Below, one piece after another: positions 30,889-37,841 of a DNA stretch of 38,780 nt. The stretch's first letter is position 1. Every line of letters starts with the position of its first letter. The position numbers were made by a program, and so were the translations under genes. Source of the DNA: Verrucomicrobiales bacterium (GTDB taxonomy: Bacteria > Verrucomicrobiota > Verrucomicrobiia > Verrucomicrobiales > DEV007); assembly GCA_016795505.1 (NCBI GenBank), contig JAEUHH010000073.1, forward strand, positions 1 to 38,780, written 5' to 3'. The notes below the pieces were generated by a model that saw nothing but the letters and a program-made list of their open reading frames with translations, made no database searches and was not told the origin of the DNA.

Positions 30889-30980
30889 GGTCTCGACGCT
30901 ATCGCAATCCCCCGCCGAAATCACGTCCCGAAGCCCGCAGTACCGCATCGCGCCGGTCCGGTGGCTGGCGGGTGATTTCC

Positions 30981-31024
30981 GATCAAACAGGGTAGGATCG
31001 GAGATGAAACAGGGTCCGATCGGA
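30981..31024. repeat. Dispersed repeat, copy C (two tandem units)
   Basis: Here two 22-bp units abut directly (30981-31002 and 31003-31024), 19 of 22 positions identical, both in the same direction; copies A and B instead have one unit and an inverted arm. Each unit contains GAT[CG]AAACAGGGT followed by GATCGGA. It overlaps by nine bases the left direct repeat of the fic cassette. Confidence 0.8.
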
Positions 31025-31063
31025 TCTCACCCTCGACCGGAGCGGATCGTTTTGCCGATCTGG
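31016..31063. repeat. Left 48-bp direct repeat flanking the fic cassette
   Basis: This sequence matches 33032-33079 at 42 of 48 positions; the 38-bp core (31026-31063) matches at 35 of 38. In the minus direction it still reads NQIGKTIRSGRG and a stop (TGA at 31027-31029), against RQIGETIRSGQG and a stop at the end of the DUF971 gene. It is therefore an ectopic copy of that gene's 3' end. The pattern resembles an attachment site, although no integrase lies between the copies. Confidence 0.75.
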
Positions 31064-31119
31064 TTCGGGAATGAAGTCAAAAGGGAAGTGATAGATCAAG
31101 GTTCCGGGTGGTGGCTGTT

Positions 31120-32685
31120 TCATGCTTCGAAAATCAGTCCCTTCCGGACGACTTCCTCGAGAGCAGCGATTTCGGTGTCTGTGAGAGGGGAAAACTCCGG
31201 CAGTTCTCGCTTTCGCTTCGAGAGCGTTCCTCCATTTTGCCGGCAAAGCTTCACGAAGAGATCGGCGATCCGATCGGGCAACTCGACGACGTTGCGCATC
31301 TCCCGCCGGATTTCATCGTACGCCGTCAGGAAGCGCAGCTCGGCCGGCAACTCGGTCTCGATCGTTTCCCGGATGAACTCGATCGTGATCCGCGTCGGCT
31401 CGGTGAGGTCGATGTAGCGATAGAAGTCCGCCGTGTCATTGGTCACGGTCATCCGCATGCGGTCGTCGAGAGTGTAATCGACCCGCTCCATGAGGGGTTT
31501 TGAAAAGCTCTCGAGCGCCTGGTCGTATTCTCGCGGACGGTTGAGGATCACGGCGGAGACGGGCAGAATGATGCCGTCGGGACCGAAATGGTTGTGCGCG
31601 AGGACGTGATGAATCAGGAACCGGTGGATGCGGCCGTTGCCGTTGCTGAAGGGATGGAGGAAGTTGAAGGCGAAGGAGATGACTGCCGCAGTGACCAGGG
31701 AAGAAACTCCCTCGGGTGTCCGCGAGGGGAAGTCCTTTCCGCGAAAATTTTCCTGATCGAACTGATTGATGAGGAGGTTTGCCATCTTTAAGAACTCCTT
31801 CATCAGTTCGTCCAGATCGTCTGGCTTCGGTCCTGCGAAATGGACCCGTTCGACATCAGGGGCGAGACTCTCGCCGACGTAGATCTGTTCGCCGATCTTG
31901 CTACGCCATCCATGATTCGCGAATCGGGAGTCCACAATGGCCTGTTGGAGCTCGACGAGGGCGTCCTTGTTCAGAAACGTCCTGTGCCACGCCTGTTCGA
32001 GAAGTGTGATGAACGACTCGGCCCGCTTTTGGCTCGGGGTTTCACGCTCGATTTCGTGGCTGCTCTTGCTTTCCTTAGCGTAAAGGTATCGAACAGCCCG
32101 GGCGAAGAGCGCCGGTGGGTAATCTCCGATGATGGAAGCGCATTGTTCCTTCATCGCGGACTCATCCCACTGCGGAAGTCCCTTCCACCGCACGAGGGGT
32201 GAGAAGTGCCCCGTGCCGAGGAGGTTGACGTTGATTCGCTGGCGCTGTTCCCTCCGGATCGGGCCTGTGACGTAGATTTCCGGATCGAGCAGGTCGACGT
32301 AGTTCCCCTGCTTCAGGTTCGGAAGATCCAATCGCTCTCCGGTGAACTCTTCGAAGAGATACCAAAGAATCCTCGCGTATCGGCCTGTCGGACGCGTTCT
32401 TATGTATTTCGTCAACTCAAGGGGGTCGAGTTTCTGATTCAGGAGCTTTCTGAGCAGTTCGAGGTGAAGGCCCTCGCGACGGATGGCGAATTCCAATTGT
32501 TCAAAGACATCGTCGCCGGGTCCTTGGGCGGTGGGCAGGTACTCGATCACCCGGCCTTCCCGATCGAGGACTCGGCGTGCCCCTTTCGAGAGCAATCGGC
32601 TCTCCTTCCAATGAGGCATCGTGACCAGATCGAAGCGTTCCGCCAACCAGGCGTATCCGAGAGGCTTGTTTTCAGGGATATCCAT
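31120..32685 (-). CDS. Fic-family protein with N-terminal extension and C-terminal winged helix
   Basis: The 521-residue protein would transfer AMP or another nucleotide moiety to a target protein. The Fic core carries HPFSNGNGRIHR at 344-355; the consensus HxFx(D/E)GNGR has an acidic residue where this has Asn, as in some other Fic subgroups, which affects magnesium binding. The inhibitory helix of the (S/T)xxxE(G/N) type is present as SHEIER (209-214), with Arg where Gly or Asn is usual. About residues 450-515 look like a winged helix-turn-helix (RIADLFVKLCRQNGGTLSKR). No antitoxin gene is adjacent. GC falls to 45-57% in sampled lines. The upstream region carries six 13-bp repeats and the gene sits between direct repeats, so it was probably acquired. 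Confidence 0.92.
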   Translation of the reverse strand: MDIPENKPLGYAWLAERFDLVTMPHWKESRLLSKGARRVLDREGRVIEYLPTAQGPGDDVFEQLEFAIRREGLHLELLRKLLNQKLDPLELTKYIRTRPTGRYARILWYLFEEFTGERLDLPNLKQGNYVDLLDPEIYVTGPIRREQRQRINVNLLGTGHFSPLVRWKGLPQWDESAMKEQCASIIGDYPPALFARAVRYLYAKESKSSHEIERETPSQKRAESFITLLEQAWHRTFLNKDALVELQQAIVDSRFANHGWRSKIGEQIYVGESLAPDVERVHFAGPKPDDLDELMKEFLKMANLLINQFDQENFRGKDFPSRTPEGVSSLVTAAVISFAFNFLHPFSNGNGRIHRFLIHHVLAHNHFGPDGIILPVSAVILNRPREYDQALESFSKPLMERVDYTLDDRMRMTVTNDTADFYRYIDLTEPTRITIEFIRETIETELPAELRFLTAYDEIRREMRNVVELPDRIADLFVKLCRQNGGTLSKRKRELPEFSPLTDTEIAALEEVVRKGLIFEA

Positions 32686-32686
32686 G

Positions 32687-32838
32687 CGAAATCGATTACA
32701 TTTCTGCGGAATGAATTACAAAATAGGCCTTCTGAGAAAATCTCATTACATTCCGCCGAGACAGCTATAAAAACAGCTGATTTCCGATTTTTTTCCGATA
32801 GCGATTACGTTTTCGGAAAAAATTACGAAATCAATTAC
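32687..32838 (-). promoter_or_regulatory. Fic promoter region with six 13-bp direct repeats
   Basis: The motif CGRAANNNATTAC (read on the plus strand) occurs at 32687-32699, 32707-32719, 32737-32749, 32796-32808, 32814-32826 and 32826-32838. All end in ATTAC; four keep the CGRAA start and the other two are looser. The first and last copies differ at one of 13 positions. Spacings between copies are 20, 30, 59, 18 and 12 bp. The copy nearest the gene ends two bases from the start codon. The region is very AT-rich. It looks like an operator array for a regulator, perhaps the winged helix of the Fic protein itself. Confidence 0.6.
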
Positions 32839-32930
32839 CGACGGCTTGATTCTTGGAGGCTTGGCTGTGCGCAAACGGTCAGCAAGACCAGCGGGGTTGG
32901 CGGGGACGCGCGCACGTGTCGTTCTTTAAG

Positions 32931-32949
32931 GGCGGGCTGCCCTCCCGCC
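32931..32949. other. GC hairpin between DUF971 and fic
   Basis: GGCGGG and CCCGCC pair perfectly with a seven-base loop (CTGCCCT). In the minus direction it follows the DUF971 stop by about 94 bp and may end that transcript, but no T-run follows. The remainder of the 357-bp gap 32686-33042 holds the repeat array and no supported gene. Confidence 0.3.
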
Positions 32950-33031
32950 ATGACAAAATCGCGCTGGGGCGATGTGCTACGTCGCGGGAAATAGCGGGCG
33001 CGGCTCTCGGTTGGACCCGCGAGCGTGGGGG

Positions 33032-33079
33032 CCGATCAAAACTCACCCCTGACCGGAGCGGATCGTTTCGCCGATCTGG
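33032..33079. repeat. Right 48-bp direct repeat (3' end of the DUF971 gene)
   Basis: This is the partner of 31016-31063, in the same orientation and exactly 2016 bp away. It covers the last twelve codons and stop of the DUF971 gene plus 11 bp beyond. Recombination between the two copies would remove fic and still leave a complete DUF971 reading frame, as expected for integration into a gene's 3' end. Confidence 0.75.
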
Positions 33080-33366
33080 CGCAGATAATTGAAGGAATAA
33101 ATGCCGGTACGATGCCCGTCGCTGAATTGGAACTGGATCGCGTAGCCGCCGATGGGCGCGTAGCCGACCACGGTGACGCCGGTGAAATCGCGGCCTGGCT
33201 CGCCGCCGCCGATCAGGTTGCCGAGCAGGTCGCGCTCGCCTGCCGTCTCGGCGCTGGGCGAGAGGGCGCGAAGCCGGTCCATCGGCAGGTAGTCCTCCAC
33301 GCCATCGGCCCAGCGGATCGCGACTTCCTGGCCGATGAGTTGGATGTTTTCTGGTCGGGTCATCAT
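33043..33366 (-). CDS. DUF971 (GBBH-like N-terminal domain) protein
   Basis: The 107-residue protein starts at ATG 33366 (a second ATG follows at once) and matches the size of stand-alone DUF971 proteins. Family features are VAIRWADGVEDYLPMDRLRA near residues 15-35 and the closing HRTGIYSFNYLRQIGE. The domain occurs alone, fused to gamma-butyrobetaine hydroxylases or to ApbC/Mrp proteins, and is linked to iron-sulphur or metal handling, though its biochemical role is unclear. An insert of about 25 residues (RALSPSAETAGERDLLGNLI) lies mid-domain. It is divergent from the RlmD-like gene 99 bp away. Its 3' end is duplicated 2 kb downstream, on the far side of fic. Confidence 0.85.
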   Translation of the reverse strand: MMTRPENIQLIGQEVAIRWADGVEDYLPMDRLRALSPSAETAGERDLLGNLIGGGEPGRDFTGVTVVGYAPIGGYAIQFQFSDGHRTGIYSFNYLRQIGETIRSGQG

Positions 33367-33465
33367 GGTGACGGCCACGGTAGCGCCGGTGCCGGGCATC
33401 TCAAGCCTGTGGGGGGTGGAATTCCGCGTTGATTCGCGGCGGTTCGCGGTTCCTGTAGGCGTCGC

Positions 33466-34698
33466 ATGTCCGACCAACCTTCGCGGAATTTCCATCCCCA
33501 TCCCTACGCCTGGCACGAGATCATCGAGCTGACCATCGACTCGCTCAGCAATCTCGGCCACGGGGTGGGCCGTGCGGCGGGCGACTGGGTGGTCTTCGTC
33601 GCCTACGCGCTGCCGGGCGAGCGGGTCAGAGCGCGTATTTATCGGAATTCGCCGAATTATTCCGAGGCCGATCTGGTCGAGGTGCTCGTGCCGTCGCCCG
33701 ACCGGGTGGAGCCGTTTTGCCGGCTGTTCGGCGACTGCGGGGGATGTCAGTACCAGCATTTTGCCTACCCGGCGCAACTGGAGTGGAAGCGGCGCCAGGT
33801 GGAGGAACTGCTGCTGCATCTGGCGGGACTGAGTTTTCCGGTGAATCCGGTGGTGCCCTCGCCGCGGCAGGATCACTACCGGTCCAAGATCACGCCGCAT
33901 TTTCAAAAGCCGCGCAAGGGAACGATCGACGAGATCGGCTTCCTGCGGCACGGGCGGCGGCAGCAGCTCATCGATGTGCCGCAGTGCCCGATCGCGTCGG
34001 AGGCGATCAATGCCGCGCTGCCCCGGGTGCGCAAGGCGGTGCATGATCGGGCCGCCACCTACAAGCGGGGCGCCACGCTGTTGCTGCGCGAGTCGGCCGA
34101 TGGGTCGGTCTGCACCGAGCCGACGGATGTCTGCGAGGCGGAGGTGGGCGGGGTGCGGTTTGAATTTCCAGCCGGGGAGTTTTTTCAGAACAATCCGCAC
34201 ATCCTGCCCGATTTCGCGGCTCATGTCGCGCGGCAGGCGGCCGCGGGCGGTGCCTGTGCCTATCTGGTCGATGCCTACTGCGGCTCGGGCCTGTTCTGCC
34301 TGACGGCGGCCCGTCATTTCAGGCAGGCGGCCGGCATCGAGATCAGCGAGGCCGCGATCGACTGGGCGCGGCGCAACGCGGAGCGCAATGGCATCGACAA
34401 CTGCCGTTTCCAGGCGGGCGAGGCCCACGCGATCTTCGACACGGTGCGGGGCGATTTCGATCCGGCCCTGACGGCGGTGGTGATCGATCCGCCGCGTCGC
34501 GGCAGCACGCCGGAGTTCCTCAATCAGCTGCTGGACTTCGGGCCGGCGCGGGTGGTCTATGTCTCCTGTGATCCGGCCACCCAGATGCGCGACCTCGGGC
34601 ATCTGGTGCCGGCCTACCGCCTGGTCGACGTGCAGCCGTTCGACCTGTTCCCGCAGACCAGGCACCTGGAGTGCGTGGTGACGCTGGAAAAGGCCTGA
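33466..34698 (+). CDS. rlmD: RlmD-type rRNA (uracil-5-)-methyltransferase
   Basis: This 410-residue SAM-dependent enzyme methylates C5 of a uridine in RNA, most likely in 23S rRNA. It begins with a TRAM-like RNA-binding domain (about 16-75). Cysteines of a 4Fe-4S cluster follow: C85, C91, C94 (CRLFGDCGGC) and C174 (VPQC), as in RlmD/RumA. The methyltransferase part has DAYCGSG for SAM, DPPRRG near 341 and the catalytic Cys368 in YVSCDPATQ. All catalytic elements are intact. The exact target (RlmD versus RlmC or TrmA) cannot be settled from sequence alone; the cluster favours RlmD/RlmC over TrmA. It is convergent with hflC, only 13 bp apart. Confidence 0.9.
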   Translation: MSDQPSRNFHPHPYAWHEIIELTIDSLSNLGHGVGRAAGDWVVFVAYALPGERVRARIYRNSPNYSEADLVEVLVPSPDRVEPFCRLFGDCGGCQYQHFAYPAQLEWKRRQVEELLLHLAGLSFPVNPVVPSPRQDHYRSKITPHFQKPRKGTIDEIGFLRHGRRQQLIDVPQCPIASEAINAALPRVRKAVHDRAATYKRGATLLLRESADGSVCTEPTDVCEAEVGGVRFEFPAGEFFQNNPHILPDFAAHVARQAAAGGACAYLVDAYCGSGLFCLTAARHFRQAAGIEISEAAIDWARRNAERNGIDNCRFQAGEAHAIFDTVRGDFDPALTAVVIDPPRRGSTPEFLNQLLDFGPARVVYVSCDPATQMRDLGHLVPAYRLVDVQPFDLFPQTRHLECVVTLEKA

Positions 34699-34711
34699 GC
34701 GGTCCGGCTGT

Positions 34712-35737
34712 TCAAGGCGCCGTGGGCAGGGCCGGGGCGCCGGCTTTGGGCTCGATCCGCTTCAGGTACTGGAAGATATCGCTATCAGTGGACAGGATGA
34801 CGGTGCTGTCGCCGGCGAGCATCTCGAGGTAGAGCTCCATGGTGCGGTTGAACTGGTAGAATTCGGCGGCTTCGGGGCCCTGGTTGAAGGCTTTGGAATA
34901 GATCTCGGTGGCTTTGGCGTCGGCCTGACCCTTGATGGTCTCGACCTCTTTGTAGGCGCCGGATTCGATCTCGCGCAGCTCTTTCTCCATGTTGCCGAGG
35001 ATCTTGGCCGCCTCGCCGGCACCCTCGGAGCGGAAGCGCTCGGCGATCTGCTGGCGTTCGGAGATCATCCGCTCATAGATGCGTTCTTTGACGCTTTCGT
35101 TGTAGTTGACCCGCTTGAAGCGCACGTCGAGCAGCTCGATGCCGGACTTGGCGAGCTTGGCTTTGCTTTTGTCGAAGATTTCCTTTTCGAGCTGGGTCTG
35201 GCCCTGGCGGATGGGGAGCAGTTTGCCAACGGTGCCGGTCATGTCGGCCTCGACCAGTTCCTCGGCGCGGAGGGGCTGGCGGTCCTTGGTGGTGCGGATC
35301 ACCTCGATCAGTTCATGTTTGGCGATAGTGTTGCGGGTCTCGGAGCCGAGGATGTCGTCGAGCCGGGACAGGGCGGTGCGTTCGTCGCGGAAGAGGCGGA
35401 AGAATTCCAGCGGATCGGAGATGCGCCAGCGGCCGAAGGTGTCGACGCTGATGTAGGTCTTGTCCTTGGTGGGCATCTCCTCGGTGCGGCCATCCCACTC
35501 GAGAATGCGCTTTTCGAAGCGGTTCACGTCCCAGATGAAGGGGATTTTGAAATGCAGTCCGGCTTCGTTCTTTTGGGCTGTTGCTGCATTGATCGGATCG
35601 CCGACGGGGTTGCCGAATTGGGTCAGCACCACCTGCTCCGTCTCATGGACGGTGAACACGGCGCCGCTGACGACGAGCAGGCCGGCAAAGGCGGCGAGGG
35701 CGACGACACAGCCGGAGGCTTTGGCTTTGTTGGTCAT
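34712..35737 (-). CDS. hflC: HflC, SPFH-domain membrane protein
   Basis: The 341-residue protein begins with a single membrane helix (residues about 9-29, CVVALAAFAGLLVVSGAVFT) and then an SPFH/band-7 domain (VLTQFGNPVG; TYISVDTFGRWRISDPLEFF), ending in a long coiled coil rich in Glu and Ala (RFRSEGAGEAAKILGNMEKE) and a short hydrophobic tail. It follows hflK on the same strand with a 34-bp gap. HflK and HflC assemble a large cage in the inner membrane that surrounds the FtsH protease and controls its access to substrates. The start at ATG 35737 gives a well-placed N-terminal helix. No ftsH gene is in the window. Confidence 0.95.
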   Translation of the reverse strand: MTNKAKASGCVVALAAFAGLLVVSGAVFTVHETEQVVLTQFGNPVGDPINAATAQKNEAGLHFKIPFIWDVNRFEKRILEWDGRTEEMPTKDKTYISVDTFGRWRISDPLEFFRLFRDERTALSRLDDILGSETRNTIAKHELIEVIRTTKDRQPLRAEELVEADMTGTVGKLLPIRQGQTQLEKEIFDKSKAKLAKSGIELLDVRFKRVNYNESVKERIYERMISERQQIAERFRSEGAGEAAKILGNMEKELREIESGAYKEVETIKGQADAKATEIYSKAFNQGPEAAEFYQFNRTMELYLEMLAGDSTVILSTDSDIFQYLKRIEPKAGAPALPTAP

Positions 35738-35771
35738 GGAATGGGTGGGGGTAAGGGGTGGACAATCGGGG

Positions 35772-36752
35772 TCACTGGCCGCTCTTATCGCCCAACTGGA
35801 GCAGGGGCAGGATCTGCTGGGCGTCCTCGTCGATGATGACTTTTTTGCCGATCTGGGGCAGCACGCTCTGGATCGTCTCCAGATAGATGCGGCGCTTGGT
35901 GACTTCCGGAGCTTTCTGGTATTCGGCAAAGAGGGCGGTGAATTTCGCCACGTCGCCCTCGGCTTCGTTCACCCGCTGGGTGGCGTAGCCCTGGGCCTCG
36001 CTGATTTTCTGTTCAGCTTCACCGCGGGCCTTCGGGATCTCGCGATTGTACTGGCCGTTGGCCACGTTGATGGACTTCTCGCGCTCCTGCTGGGCCTGGT
36101 TCACCTCATTGAAGGACGCCTGAACGGGTCGGGGCGGATTCACGTTCTTGAGCTGCACCTGATCGATGGTGATACCCATGTTGTAGAGTTTGACCAGATC
36201 CTGCAGCAGCTTCTGGGACTCGATTTCGATCTCCTGGCGGCCGACGGTGATGACCTCGTCCACGGTGCGGTCGCCGACGACCTCGCGCATCACGGATTCG
36301 GAGGCGTGGCGCAGGGTGGTGTCGGGATCGCGCACCTGAAACTCGAAGGCGGCCGGATCGGTGATGCGATACTGGATGACCCATTCGACGAGGGCTGAGT
36401 TCAAGTCACCGGTGACCATTTCCTTTTCCATGGCCTGCTCGTTAGGTGAGCTGGCTTGGTAGGGATTGGTGGCTCCGGGCGTGCTGAAGCCGAATTCCTG
36501 CTTCAACTGGCGTTTGACCGCGAGGACCTTGACCTGGTCGATTCCGAAGGGGAGCCGGAAGCGCAGGCCGGGTTGCTCGGTTTTGATGTAGCGTCCGAAA
36601 CGGGTGACGATGGCCTCCTCCTCGGTGCGGACGGTGTAAAAGGACGACATCAGTCCGAGGAAGAGCAGGCAGGCGGCAGCGATGCCCAGAATGGTCTTTC
36701 CGCCCGGGAGGGGCAGCTTTACGGTCTTGCCTCCGATATTGAGTTCGATCAT
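35772..36752 (-). CDS. hflK: HflK, SPFH-domain membrane protein
   Basis: The 326-residue protein, started at ATG 36752, has a membrane helix (about 19-40, TILGIAAACLLFLGLMSSFY) followed by the SPFH domain (EEEAIVTRFGRYIKTEQPGL) and a coiled coil (EQKISEAQGYATQRVNEAEG). It is the partner of HflC in the FtsH-surrounding cage. It lacks the long glycine-rich N-terminal stretch of E. coli HflK, as in many non-enterics. It is transcribed away from the class IV aminotransferase; the 77-bp divergent region would contain both promoters. Confidence 0.94.
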   Translation of the reverse strand: MIELNIGGKTVKLPLPGGKTILGIAAACLLFLGLMSSFYTVRTEEEAIVTRFGRYIKTEQPGLRFRLPFGIDQVKVLAVKRQLKQEFGFSTPGATNPYQASSPNEQAMEKEMVTGDLNSALVEWVIQYRITDPAAFEFQVRDPDTTLRHASESVMREVVGDRTVDEVITVGRQEIEIESQKLLQDLVKLYNMGITIDQVQLKNVNPPRPVQASFNEVNQAQQEREKSINVANGQYNREIPKARGEAEQKISEAQGYATQRVNEAEGDVAKFTALFAEYQKAPEVTKRRIYLETIQSVLPQIGKKVIIDEDAQQILPLLQLGDKSGQ

Positions 36753-36829
36753 GGAGGGGACTGTAGGCCCCAATCCGGAGGGAACCAAGAGAATCCGGCC
36801 CCGATTTTGTAACTGACAACCCCGCCGCC

Positions 36830-37744
36830 ATGTCCGAACCCCTCGTTTTTCTCAATGGCCGGTGCCTTCCGGCCTCGGAAGCGAAGCTCAACATCTACGA
36901 CCTTGGCATCGTGCTCGGCGCGACGCTGACGGAGATGACGCGGACCTTCCACCATCGACCGTGGCGGGCTGAAGACCATGTGGCGCGGCTCTACCGGTCC
37001 CTGAAATACGCCGGCATCGCGGTGCCTCTGACGCGGGAGGAAATGCTGGCAAAAACGCTCGAACTGGCCGAATCCAACGCCCGTCTCATCGGGCCAGATG
37101 AGGATCTCGGCATTGTCCATTTCGTCACCCCGGGGGAAAATGCGCTCTATGCCGGCAGTGCCGGTGGAAGCAGGCCGATGATGCCGACGATCTGCATCCA
37201 TTCCTTTCCGCTCCGCTTCGAGCTGTGGCGGCACCTGTTCACGGACGGCGCTCATGTGGTGACGCCGTCGACCCGCCATATCCCGCCGCAGTGTCTGGAG
37301 CCGAAGATGAAAAATCGCAGCCGGTTGCACTGGTTCCTCGCTGACCGCGAGGCCCGGACGGTCGATCCGCGGGCCATCCCGCTGCTGCTCGATCTCGACG
37401 GTAATGTCACGGAGTGCGCCGGCTCGAATTTCGTCCTCGTGCGGGGTGACGCGATCGTGTCGCCAACCCGCCGCAACATCCTCTGGGGGGTGAGTCTGGA
37501 AACGGTGCGGGAATTGGCCTCGTCGGTGGGAATGACCTTCGAGGAGCGGGATTTTCAGCCCTTTGATGTGGTCAACGCCGACGAAGCCTGGTTGACGACC
37601 ACGCCCTACTGCCTCGCGCCCTGCACCCGGATCAATGGCATGCCGATTGGCGACGGCCGGCCGGGACCGCGGTTCCGCGCCCTCCTGGACGCATGGAGTA
37701 AACGGGTGGGCCTGGATATCGGGGCGCAGGTGCTGGGCGGTTGA
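36830..37744 (+). CDS. Class IV PLP aminotransferase (branched-chain type)
   Basis: The 304-residue enzyme belongs to fold-type IV, which includes branched-chain aminotransferase (IlvE), D-amino-acid aminotransferase and aminodeoxychorismate lyase. The PLP-binding lysine is probably Lys161 in EPKMKNRSRLHWFLADREA; the next signature is LLLDLDGNVTECAGSNFVLV (about 186-205), with the Glu that contacts the cofactor. The pattern is nearest IlvE-like proteins, but residues that define the substrate side-chain pocket are not clear, so the gene symbol is left open. It has no signal peptide. No ilv or pab genes are adjacent to settle the assignment. Confidence 0.8.
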   Translation: MSEPLVFLNGRCLPASEAKLNIYDLGIVLGATLTEMTRTFHHRPWRAEDHVARLYRSLKYAGIAVPLTREEMLAKTLELAESNARLIGPDEDLGIVHFVTPGENALYAGSAGGSRPMMPTICIHSFPLRFELWRHLFTDGAHVVTPSTRHIPPQCLEPKMKNRSRLHWFLADREARTVDPRAIPLLLDLDGNVTECAGSNFVLVRGDAIVSPTRRNILWGVSLETVRELASSVGMTFEERDFQPFDVVNADEAWLTTTPYCLAPCTRINGMPIGDGRPGPRFRALLDAWSKRVGLDIGAQVLGG

Positions 37745-37841
37745 TCCCGAGGGGCTTCTTTCGATGGCGCGATGCTGCGAATTGGCCCGCGGGGATTCGG
37801 ACGTAGCGTTGAGGCGACTTTCCTCTCCAAGAAACGATCCG

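Noticed and set aside
30981-31024. CRISPR array from the tandem 22-bp units
   Set aside because: Only two abutting units without spacers, and no cas genes. It fits a dispersed palindromic repeat instead.
31120-33042. Classical Fic toxin-antitoxin operon
   Set aside because: No small antitoxin ORF was found on either side of fic. The inhibitory helix is within the Fic protein itself.
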